A DNA stretch of 7,663 bases from Betaproteobacteria bacterium (GTDB lineage Bacteria; Pseudomonadota; Gammaproteobacteria; Burkholderiales; Ferrovaceae). Below the pieces are notes generated by a model. That model was not told the origin of the DNA. It searched no databases and worked only from the letters and a program-made list of their open reading frames with translations. Location of the stretch: positions 1 through 7,663 of the forward strand of contig JAGWPH010000269.1 in NCBI GenBank assembly GCA_028870615.1, read 5' to 3'. Made by a program: the position numbers and the translations under genes. How positions within the stretch are numbered: position 1 is the first letter of the stretch; each line of letters begins with the position of its first letter. Below, piece by piece: positions 1-6,109 of this stretch.

Positions 1-893
1 CGATCTGCAACTTCCAGAACATTGGCCCCTGGCGCAACCTTGATTCCGATGAATACGGATTTCTGCCCATCGAACGCTACATTGAAGTCATAACTCTCGG
101 CACCCAGCGTGACATTGGCCACATCCTCAAGGCGCACCAGCGTATTTCCTTTCTGACGTACGACCAACCGCTTGAATTCAGAGACACTGTGCAGATCTGT
201 ACCAGAAGTAAGATCCACGCTGACGGCTTGCCCTTTGCTTGCACCTGCAGCAGCCAGGTAGTTATTGGCTGCAAGCGCATTAGTTACATCGGTTGCCGTC
301 ACTCCATGAGCAGCCATCCGGGTTTCATCCAGCCAAGCACGCAGGGCAAAGTTACGGGCACCCAGAATTTCTGCTGTTTGTACGCCATCCAGTGAATCCA
401 GTTTGGGTTTGACTTCCCGGAGCAGAAAGTCGGTTACGTTGTTGGTCGGTAGCACATTGCTGTAAAACCCCATGTACATGGAGTCTATGGTTTGCCCAAT
501 TTGCACTTTTAAAACAGGTTGCTGCGCCTGAGGGGGCAGTTGGTTGCGCACCGAGCTGACCTGCGTATTGATTTCGGTCAAGGCTTTGTTCGCGTCATAA
601 TTAAGGCGCAATGTGGCTGTGATGATGGAAGCACCCATCAGGCTGTTGGATGACAGGTAATCAATCCCCTGGGCCTGTGCAATGGCAGATTCCAGGGGTT
701 GCGTGATAAACCCCGCAACAGTCTGGGCATCGGCACCAAAATAATTGGTGGTAATGGTAACTACGGCGTTCTGGGTACGTGGGTACTGATTGATGGGAAG
801 GTTGAATACGGCACGCAGACCAAGGATCAGGATCAGCAGACTGATAACCACCGACAGCACCGGTCGGCGAATAAAAAGATCAGTAAAATTCAT
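1..893 (-). CDS. RND efflux pump inner-membrane subunit (HAE1 type), N-terminal part; runs off the left edge
   Basis: Seen: an open frame from ATG at 893 runs without a stop to the window edge, giving 297 complete codons plus two bases. It begins MNFTDLFIRRPVLSVV, the usual opening of hydrophobe/amphiphile RND pumps, followed by transmembrane helix 1 (about residues 12-29) and then a periplasmic porter region (INQYP near 34-38, FGADAQTV, TQPLESAIAQAQGIDYLSS, VTATDVTNAL). Family knowledge: such pumps are about 1,020-1,050 residues long, use the proton gradient and export drugs, dyes or detergents; roughly 70% of the protein, including the proton-relay residues of helix 4, lies outside the window. 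The opening reminds me of the MexW-like group rather than AcrB, but this is from memory. The gene follows the adaptor gene by 13 bases, with only a weak GGA before the start, so translation may depend on the upstream gene. It is the third member of the OMF-adaptor-pump set. Substrate cannot be told. Confidence 0.95.
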   Translation of the reverse strand, partial: MNFTDLFIRRPVLSVVISLLILILGLRAVFNLPINQYPRTQNAVVTITTNYFGADAQTVAGFITQPLESAIAQAQGIDYLSSNSLMGASIITATLRLNYDANKALTEINTQVSSVRNQLPPQAQQPVLKVQIGQTIDSMYMGFYSNVLPTNNVTDFLLREVKPKLDSLDGVQTAEILGARNFALRAWLDETRMAAHGVTATDVTNALAANNYLAAAGASKGQAVSVDLTSGTDLHSVSEFKRLVVRQKGNTLVRLEDVANVTLGAESYDFNVAFDGQKSVFIGIKVAPGANVLEVAD

Positions 894-906
894 GGGCAGA
901 TCCGGT

Positions 907-2085
907 TCAATTTTCCTGTGGTGTCGGGGCCGGATTGTTGGGAGGTTGCTGCTGGTTGTTGACAATGAGCGGCGTTCCGGTTTTCAGCTTAAGTTGGCCG
1001 CTGGTCACAACCGTGGTCCCCGCCTCCAGACCAGAGAGAATGGCAACCTGGTCTCCTCGGGTGGCTCCGGTGGTCACAAAAACCTGCTCGGCCACCAATC
1101 CGGTGCCAGCGGGCCTGCCGACTTCGCCCGAGCCTGTTTTCTTGGCCGTCTTGACCACGAACACCGTCGCTCCATAGGAATTAAAGGTCACGGCAGATTG
1201 TGGCAAAGTGACCAGCGATTGCTTTTCACCGTAGACCAATCGCACCTTTCCGAACATGCCGGGCAGTAATTCCTGACGAGGGTTTGCAATCTGCGCCTCA
1301 ACAGCAATATTGCGGGTACTGGCATCCACCAGAGGGCTAATGGCCGAGATTTGTCCGGTAAACACCTTGTCTGGCCAGGCGTCACAGATCAAGGACACTT
1401 TTCTTCCTACGCTGAGTTGGCTGATTTGCTGTTGAGGGATGGTAAAGTCCACCAGAATGGGAGTGACCAGCTGCAAGGTCACTATTTTATCGCCAGGATT
1501 GAGGAATTGGCCCGGATTAATGGTGGAAATCCCCAAGCGTCCATCAAATGGTGCGTTCAAGGATTTCTTGGCCAGCAAAGCACCTTGTAGGGCCCATTGG
1601 GCCTCTTTGCTTTTCAGATCTGCTACATCAGCATCCAATTGAGCTTGGCTGATGGCTTGTGCAGCAAATTGAGCACGATCCCGATCGAGAGTCGTGCGCG
1701 CCAGTTGCACGCTGGCCTCTAGCGTTTTCAGTTGCGCTTTTTCAGCATCGTTCACAAATTCCACCAGGACTTGACCCGCTTTAACATTTTGACCTGAATG
1801 AAAGAATAATTGATGAACCGTGCCCGCGATTTCAGGACTGATGTCCACCCCCCGAACTGCGCGCATTGTGCCCACAGCCTGCAATTCTGGAATCCAGTCC
1901 GAACGCGTAACAATGACTGTACTGACGGTTTGTGGTGGCTCGCCAGAGGACGCCATAAATTTGCGAACCATAGCACCCTTAAACAGATTAAAGGCCACGA
2001 TGCCACCAATCAATACGGCCACAAGGATCAGCATGAGGATCATCCGTTTTTTTAAAGACGGTGATCGGTGTATTTTTTCGTTCAT
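907..2085 (-). CDS. RND efflux periplasmic adaptor (membrane fusion protein, HlyD/AcrA family)
   Basis: This protein joins the inner-membrane pump to the outer-membrane channel. Seen (392 residues from ATG at 2085): a basic N-terminus and one hydrophobic helix at about 15-35, with no lipobox, so it is anchored by a membrane helix rather than a lipid. Next come a first lipoyl half (GTVHQLFFHSGQNVKAGQVL, 88-107), a helical hairpin (about 113-173), the second lipoyl half (APFDGRLG, 178-185), a beta-barrel region (about 205-285, ending LPGMFGKV at 274-281) and a membrane-proximal part starting LPQSAV (294-299). A short Gly/Lys-rich insert follows (about 312-330), and a Pro/Gln/Asn-rich tail ends the protein (about 377-392). 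Length suits the family. Start choice: an in-frame TTG at 2106 would add seven residues, but ATG at 2085 has AGGGGA upstream (2097-2102, 11-base spacer), so it is preferred. The gene lies 26 bases after the channel gene and 13 before the pump gene. Confidence 0.95.
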   Translation of the reverse strand: MNEKIHRSPSLKKRMILMLILVAVLIGGIVAFNLFKGAMVRKFMASSGEPPQTVSTVIVTRSDWIPELQAVGTMRAVRGVDISPEIAGTVHQLFFHSGQNVKAGQVLVEFVNDAEKAQLKTLEASVQLARTTLDRDRAQFAAQAISQAQLDADVADLKSKEAQWALQGALLAKKSLNAPFDGRLGISTINPGQFLNPGDKIVTLQLVTPILVDFTIPQQQISQLSVGRKVSLICDAWPDKVFTGQISAISPLVDASTRNIAVEAQIANPRQELLPGMFGKVRLVYGEKQSLVTLPQSAVTFNSYGATVFVVKTAKKTGSGEVGRPAGTGLVAEQVFVTTGATRGDQVAILSGLEAGTTVVTSGQLKLKTGTPLIVNNQQQPPNNPAPTPQEN

Positions 2086-2096
2086 GGGACTGAAAA

Positions 2097-2102
2097 TCCC
2101 CT
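2097..2102 (-). promoter_or_regulatory. Probable ribosome binding site of the periplasmic adaptor gene
   Basis: AGGGGA on the minus strand stands 11 bases before ATG at 2085, rather far for a Shine-Dalgarno site. Its GGGA could pair with TCCC just before the start codon (2086-2089 with 2097-2100, seven-base loop). Such a four-pair hairpin would shorten the distance or partly hide the site, but it is too small to claim as a regulator. The site lies inside the frame that an alternative TTG start at 2106 would open. Confidence 0.45.
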
Positions 2103-2111
2103 GCAATTTGG

Positions 2112-3581
2112 TTAAGGAGCTACCCTGCCGTCATTCCACCAGCCACCACCCATGGCCAGGAATAAAGCCGCCGAATCTGCAAGCCTTGCAGCTTGCGCCT
2201 GGATCAAAGCGAGTTGGGTCTGATTCTGGCGTTCTTCAGCATTCATCAGCGCCAGAAAGCTGATTCCGCCACTGGCATATTGCGCCTGGGCCAAGGACAA
2301 GCTGCGCAATGAGGCACCTGATGCATCAGATTGGGCGGCCAAGGTGGAAGCATCAGATTCCAGGGCACGTAGAACATCGGCCACATTCTGGAACGCATTA
2401 AGAACCGTTTGGCGATACTGCGCGGCTGCCTGATCCAATGCTGCTTGGGCTGCACGTTGCTCTGCTTCAAGTGCGCCGCCATGGAACAAAGGCTGGACCA
2501 AACTGCCGCCCAAGCTCCAGATGGATGACCCTGTATTAAACAGATCGCCGGGACGAGTGGCTATGGCACCAAAACTGGCCGAGAGCGTTACATTGGGGTA
2601 GGCCCCAGCTATGGTCAACCCCAGATTGGCAGTTGCCTGATGTAATTGTGCTTCGCTGATCAGGATATCCGGCCGTTGATGCACCAGTGCCGAAGGCACG
2701 GAGACCGGCAGTTTCTGGGGTAATGTGAGGTCCTTGAGTTGAAAATGGGGTAACCCTGTTTCTCCCGGAAATTTCCCCACATAGACAGCCAGTTGATGTC
2801 GGGTTTGGGCCAGTTGTTTCTGCAATCCTGGAACAATGGCGCGAGCTTGGGCTAGAGAGGCGCGTTGTAGCTGGACTTCAGTTTGTGAAACAGCTCCCAG
2901 TCGTTCCCGAATTTCCAAAATGCCCAGGGTCTTGCTTTCAAGTTGCTCCACTGTCTCGGATGCGTGGAGTTGATCGCGCAATGAGGCTTCACGAATGGCC
3001 GTTGTCACGATGTTGGCGGCCAAGGTGACTCGGGCCGCCTGGAGCAGGTAGCGTTCTGCCTCCACCTGGGCCTCCATGCTTTCAATCTGTCGGCGGTTTG
3101 CACCAAAAAAATCCAGGGTGTAGGACACTTGGACCGAGGCATTGGTCAAACTGAAGGTACTGGGGTTTCCTGGAAATCCAAAGGCTTCCGGAGACAGTCG
3201 TTGCCGTATTTCGCCTGCCTGGGCATTGATGGCTGGGATAAATAAATTGTCACGTTGTGCACTGACAGATTCGCGGGCATTAACTAACGCTGCCTCAGCA
3301 GCAGCCACTGAAGGATTATTTTTGAGTCCAACTTCGATTAGCTCATTGAGGGCTGTCGAATGGAACAATTTCCACCAATCTGCCTGAATATCCTGATCCC
3401 GACTGAATGTCTGAGTGACGTCATGATCGGTGACTGTCGTAGGTTGAGTATTTTCCGTGTACTGATTCACGCCAGGTGCGGCTGGCTTGCTGAAATCCGG
3501 GCCCACCATAGTGCATCCGGCCAGCATCGTTAAAAGAAACACCAGTGCCGATGGTGCAAATGAAAAATCAGTGCGGCTCAT
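2112..3581 (-). CDS. Outer-membrane efflux channel lipoprotein (NodT/OprM family)
   Basis: This is the TolC-like outer-membrane exit duct of the tripartite pump. Seen (489 residues from ATG at 3581): a lipoprotein signal peptide with lipobox LAGC, giving lipidated Cys23 followed by Thr, which fits sorting to the outer membrane. The family opening CTMVGPDF (23-30) is followed by two homologous outer-membrane-efflux repeats (about 75-265 and 295-478). The second carries HQRPDI (301-306, the RRPDI-like motif), LVQPLFHGGAL (361-371) and the typical end LFLAMGGGWW (473-482). Length is normal. Start choice: the frame stays open up to 3623, but ATG at 3581 begins a clean signal peptide and has GGAAG seven bases upstream; the longer version would put MTLTVMRWSAGRCC before it. 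The first 14 bases overlap the end of moaE, suggesting coupled translation. It comes first in the efflux set, ahead of adaptor and pump. Confidence 0.96.
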   Translation of the reverse strand: MSRTDFSFAPSALVFLLTMLAGCTMVGPDFSKPAAPGVNQYTENTQPTTVTDHDVTQTFSRDQDIQADWWKLFHSTALNELIEVGLKNNPSVAAAEAALVNARESVSAQRDNLFIPAINAQAGEIRQRLSPEAFGFPGNPSTFSLTNASVQVSYTLDFFGANRRQIESMEAQVEAERYLLQAARVTLAANIVTTAIREASLRDQLHASETVEQLESKTLGILEIRERLGAVSQTEVQLQRASLAQARAIVPGLQKQLAQTRHQLAVYVGKFPGETGLPHFQLKDLTLPQKLPVSVPSALVHQRPDILISEAQLHQATANLGLTIAGAYPNVTLSASFGAIATRPGDLFNTGSSIWSLGGSLVQPLFHGGALEAEQRAAQAALDQAAAQYRQTVLNAFQNVADVLRALESDASTLAAQSDASGASLRSLSLAQAQYASGGISFLALMNAEERQNQTQLALIQAQAARLADSAALFLAMGGGWWNDGRVAP

Positions 3582-4035
3582 GCAACATCTTCCAGCGCTC
3601 CAGCGCATTACCGTCAGAGTCATGAGCCTCCACCCAACGCTCTCCGATTGGGGTGGTTTCCTTCTTCCAGAATGGCGCTTGCGTTTTTAAGGCATCCATT
3701 AAAAATTCGCATGCGTTGAATGCATCTTTTCGATGAGCGCTGGTCACTGCCACCAGCACGATGGGATCCTTGGGGTAAAGCGTACCAATTCGATGAATGA
3801 TCAATAGGTCATGAATATCCCAACGGTTGCGCGCCTCCCCTTCAAGTGAAGCCAGTGCCTTTTCCGTCATCCCGGGGTAATGCTCCAGGGTCATCTGACT
3901 TACGGTCTGATCATCGTTAAGATCGCGTACCAGCCCGATAAAACTGACCAAGGCCCCTACCCGTGCATCTTCTCCACGTAATGTCTGAATTTCATGGCTC
4001 ACATCAAACGGCTCGCGTTGCACTCTTACACTCAT
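3568..4035 (-). CDS. moaE: Molybdopterin synthase catalytic (large) subunit MoaE
   Basis: MoaE converts precursor Z (cPMP) to molybdopterin in the cytoplasm, inserting two sulfurs carried as a thiocarboxylate on the C-terminal glycine of MoaD. Seen: 155 residues, the usual length. Family signatures are present: VGALVSFIGLVRD (26-38, with the conserved Arg37), LEHYPGMTEKAL (50-61), IHRIGTLYP (80-88), VTSAHRKDAF (97-106, His101) and LKTQAPFWKKE (116-126). By remembered alignment to E. coli MoaE (Lys119, Lys126), Lys117 and Lys124 are the catalytic lysines, so the enzyme should be active. The start ATG at 4035 has GGAGGG nine bases upstream. The gene starts six bases after the mobB-moaD fusion, which supplies its partner subunit. 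Its last 14 bases overlap the start of the efflux channel gene. Confidence 0.97.
   Translation of the reverse strand: MSVRVQREPFDVSHEIQTLRGEDARVGALVSFIGLVRDLNDDQTVSQMTLEHYPGMTEKALASLEGEARNRWDIHDLLIIHRIGTLYPKDPIVLVAVTSAHRKDAFNACEFLMDALKTQAPFWKKETTPIGERWVEAHDSDGNALERWKMLHEPH
3589..3593 (-). promoter_or_regulatory. Ribosome binding site deciding the start of the outer-membrane channel gene
   Basis: GGAAG on the minus strand lies seven bases before ATG at 3581, inside the last codons of moaE. It supports the 489-residue reading, with an intact lipoprotein signal peptide, over the longer frame that is open to 3623. Confidence 0.65.
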
Positions 4036-4041
4036 ATCGTA

Positions 4042-4290
4042 TTACCCTCCAGTGACCGGAGGAAACAGGGCCACTTCATCCTGATTTTGCAATACGGTAT
4101 CGGAAGAAACCAGTTGCTGGTTGACGGCCACTTTGAGGATGCGGTCATCGGACAATGCCTTGTCCCAGATGCCACCGCGTGCACGAAGCAAGGCAACTAA
4201 TTCAGCGACAGTGGTCGGTTCCTTGAGCGTCACAGTCTCCGAATCACATTGAAGGGTTTCTCGCAGTCGCGCGAAATAACGCACGCGCAC
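4042..4290 (-). other. moaD: MoaD domain of the fusion, with possible internal translation start
   Basis: This is the stretch encoding the MoaD-like portion (residues 176-257). Residue 176 is encoded by GTG (4288-4290) and lines up with the second residue of E. coli MoaD as I remember it. A second GTG encodes residue 178 (4282-4284). GAGGG lies at 4293-4297, eight bases before that second GTG, a good ribosome-binding distance. A free MoaD of 80 residues could therefore be made besides the fusion. That it is used is inference: GTG is a common valine codon, and the purine run encodes Leu-Arg-Ala, so it may be chance or a leftover of a formerly separate gene. Confidence 0.4.
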
Positions 4291-4815
4291 TGCCCTCAAT
4301 CTGTCCGAGTGGCGGGATACCGCCAGATCGAAACGGCGAACGATGAATTGAGCAACCATTTCAGCATTGTTGATATCGAGACAGGGTAGCAATCCAGGCT
4401 GGTGTTCGTCCGTTACCAGAGCAATGATCCAAGGATCATCGGTACTCAAGCGAGGAGAGCCTTGTTTGCTTCGCCATACCTCGAGTTTCGGAATCGGGTC
4501 TTTTTTGAACCCTTCAACCAGAACAAGGTCACAGGGAGATAAGCACTCGATAAGCGCATCAAGCGAAGGTTCCGGTTCTCCCCGATGCTCATGCATCAAG
4601 GCCCAGCGCTGGTCTGATGCCACCATGACCTCAAAGGCGCCGGCTTGTCGATGCCTCCAGGAGTCTTTACCCGGAACATCGATATCAAAATGATGATGCG
4701 CGTGTTTGATTAGTGACACTTTCAGGCCCCAAGAAACAAGCAATGTAATGACCTGCTCGATCAGGGTTGTTTTTCCGGATCCGGAATATCCGGCAAATCC
4801 CAACACGGGGCTCAT
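4042..4815 (-). CDS. mobB-moaD: MobB-MoaD fusion: GTP-binding molybdenum cofactor protein joined to the molybdopterin synthase sulfur carrier
   Basis: Seen: one uninterrupted 257-residue frame holding two families. Residues 1-165 are MobB: P-loop GYSGSGKTT (9-17), KHAHHHFDID (37-46), the conserved GKDSWRHRQAGA (49-60), DLVLVEGFKKDPIPKLEV (96-113) and a C-terminal IIALVTD (130-136). Residues about 176-257 are MoaD: VRVRYFARLRE (176-186), LKVAVNQQLV (227-236) and the end DEVALFPPVTGG. Family knowledge: MobB binds GTP and assists MobA in making the guanine dinucleotide cofactor. MoaD is a ubiquitin-like carrier whose terminal Gly-Gly is adenylated by MoeB and thiocarboxylated, then inserts into MoaE. 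Both active features survive: the Walker Lys15-Thr16 and a free terminal Gly256-Gly257. The linker (about 166-175) is short and basic. The start ATG overlaps the rmuC stop as ATGA. These families are normally separate proteins, which makes the fusion unusual. MoeB, MobA, MoaA, MoaC and MoeA are not in the window. Confidence 0.95.
   Translation of the reverse strand: MSPVLGFAGYSGSGKTTLIEQVITLLVSWGLKVSLIKHAHHHFDIDVPGKDSWRHRQAGAFEVMVASDQRWALMHEHRGEPEPSLDALIECLSPCDLVLVEGFKKDPIPKLEVWRSKQGSPRLSTDDPWIIALVTDEHQPGLLPCLDINNAEMVAQFIVRRFDLAVSRHSDRLRAVRVRYFARLRETLQCDSETVTLKEPTTVAELVALLRARGGIWDKALSDDRILKVAVNQQLVSSDTVLQNQDEVALFPPVTGG
4045..4050 (-). promoter_or_regulatory. Ribosome binding site of moaE, made of the MoaD Gly-Gly codons
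   Basis: The sequence GGAGGG, read on the minus strand, is a near-ideal Shine-Dalgarno site nine bases before the moaE ATG at 4035. The same six bases are the last two sense codons (GGA GGG) of mobB-moaD, the Gly-Gly that MoaD needs, followed directly by TAA. Ribosomes finishing the fusion stop on the binding site of the next gene, which favours coupled production of the two synthase subunits. Confidence 0.8.
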
Positions 4816-6101
4816 AGGGATTCCCGTTCCGGATCGGGCCCGTCACTCTCCTCGGAGAGCATGTGTACTGCACCCAGGTTAGTGGATTCAAGCAGGGTAT
4901 CCTGGGCCATTGTTTGCAACTCAACCCGATGGATCTGTCCAAACCGGCGAGAAATTTTCTGACTTGAAACATGCACATCATCGACATCATTGGATGCCTG
5001 TTTGATATGAGTTGCCAACTTCTTCATGCGCTCCTCAAATCGACCGAAGTCGACGGCAAGAACACTCAATGCTTCCTGAATGATATGAATCTGCTTGCGG
5101 GTTTCCACATTTTTAAGAACCGTATGAACGGTATTCAAAATAGCCATGAGCGTGGTAGGCGAAACAATCCAGACATGCCGCTTCATGGCGTATTCCACCA
5201 CATCGGGGTGGTTACCGTGGATTTCTGCAAAAATTGCTTCTGCCGGAACGAATAGGAGAGCGCCATCACTGGTCTCGCCAGGAATGATGTATTTCTCCGC
5301 TATTGCATCCACGTGTGACTTAACATCGCTGCGAAACTGCCGCAAGGCATTATCCCGCTCCGCAGGGTGCTGGTCTGACTGAACCAAACGTGCATAGTTT
5401 TCCAGAGGGAATTTGGAATCCACCCCGATGCTGCCTGTTGGATCGGGCAAGCGCAGCAAACAGTCCACACGCACCCCGGTAGAGAGGGCGCACTGAAATT
5501 GATAGGCATTGGGCGGAAGAATATTGCGAACGATGTCCTCCAACTGGACCTCGCCGATGGCACCTCGAGCTCGTTTGTCACCGAGAAGGCTTTGCAGGCT
5601 GACCACGTTGGTAGCAAGCCCATCAATTTTTTTCTGGGCTTCATCGATGGTAGATAAACGTTGCATGACAGAGATGAAAGTCTCGTTGGTTTTCTTGAAT
5701 CCCTCGTCCAGACGTTCCGTGACCTTCCCTGAGATTTGGTCCAGGCGTTCGTCCACACGACGCAGCAAGGACTCACTTCTTTCCACCAAACGTTCTAGCA
5801 TGTCTACCCTGAGTTTCTCGATCTGCTCACGCGTTAGCGTAAGCTCGCGCGTCACAGCTTCGCGCAGCCGATCGGCAGCCTCTGACTGGTTGTTGGACAA
5901 ACGGTCCCCCTGACGCACCATGCCAACCTGCAAATCATTCTGCAACTCGCGATGATGCGTATCCAGAAGATCCATCAAGTTGGGAGATTCTTCTCCCATG
6001 CGTTGCCCCAGCTGGTCCAGACGACGATGCAGGGCATAGAGCCCCCAGGCCAATGCCAAAACAACAAATACAATCAGGATAAGTTCAGGCAGCATCAGCA
6101 T
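4812..6101 (-). CDS. rmuC: DNA recombination/maintenance protein RmuC
   Basis: Seen: 429 residues with an N-terminal membrane helix (about 4-23, PELILIVFVVLALAWGLYAL), then a long charged coiled-coil region (about 25-175, rich in Glu, Arg, Leu and Gln). The RmuC core follows: RGAIGEVQLEDIVRNIL (179-195), VRVDCLLRLPD (210-220), IGVDSKFPLENYARL (225-239), IIPGETSDGALLFVPAEAIFAE (272-293 region), VWIVSPTTLMAILNTV (310-325) and a tail with KISRRFGQIHRVEL. Glu184, Asp213, Asp228 and Lys230 could form a PD-(D/E)XK-like nuclease centre; this is my reading of the spacing. Family knowledge: rmuC loss in E. coli raises rearrangement at short inverted repeats; the biochemical activity is not well defined. 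Length is within the family range. The start could be ATG at 6101 or at 6095, two codons apart, with no strong ribosome binding site for either. It begins eight bases after typA and ends in an ATGA overlap with mobB-moaD. Confidence 0.95.
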   Translation of the reverse strand: MLMLPELILIVFVVLALAWGLYALHRRLDQLGQRMGEESPNLMDLLDTHHRELQNDLQVGMVRQGDRLSNNQSEAADRLREAVTRELTLTREQIEKLRVDMLERLVERSESLLRRVDERLDQISGKVTERLDEGFKKTNETFISVMQRLSTIDEAQKKIDGLATNVVSLQSLLGDKRARGAIGEVQLEDIVRNILPPNAYQFQCALSTGVRVDCLLRLPDPTGSIGVDSKFPLENYARLVQSDQHPAERDNALRQFRSDVKSHVDAIAEKYIIPGETSDGALLFVPAEAIFAEIHGNHPDVVEYAMKRHVWIVSPTTLMAILNTVHTVLKNVETRKQIHIIQEALSVLAVDFGRFEERMKKLATHIKQASNDVDDVHVSSQKISRRFGQIHRVELQTMAQDTLLESTNLGAVHMLSEESDGPDPERESL

Positions 6102-6109
6102 CCGCTATC

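Noticed and set aside
3582..3623. Longer N-terminus for the outer-membrane channel (start at 3623)
   Set aside because: It would place 14 extra residues before a normal lipoprotein signal peptide and increase the overlap with moaE to 56 bases; the start at 3581 has the better ribosome binding site.
4424..4439. Inverted repeat with seven-base arms, ATGATCC-AA-GGATCAT
   Set aside because: It lies within mobB-moaD coding sequence (around Asp126-Ile131), has only a two-base centre and no T-run, so it is not a terminator or operator I can support.
4773..4786. Perfect 14-base palindrome TTCCGGATCCGGAA
   Set aside because: It falls on the Ser-Gly-Ser-Gly codons of the MobB P-loop (TCC GGA TCC GGA), whose repetition makes the symmetry, so no protein-binding site is needed to explain it.
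6102..6109. Promoter or terminator between typA and rmuC
   Set aside because: The spacer is only eight bases and shows neither a hairpin nor promoter-like hexamers; any promoter for rmuC would have to lie inside typA, where I see no convincing one.
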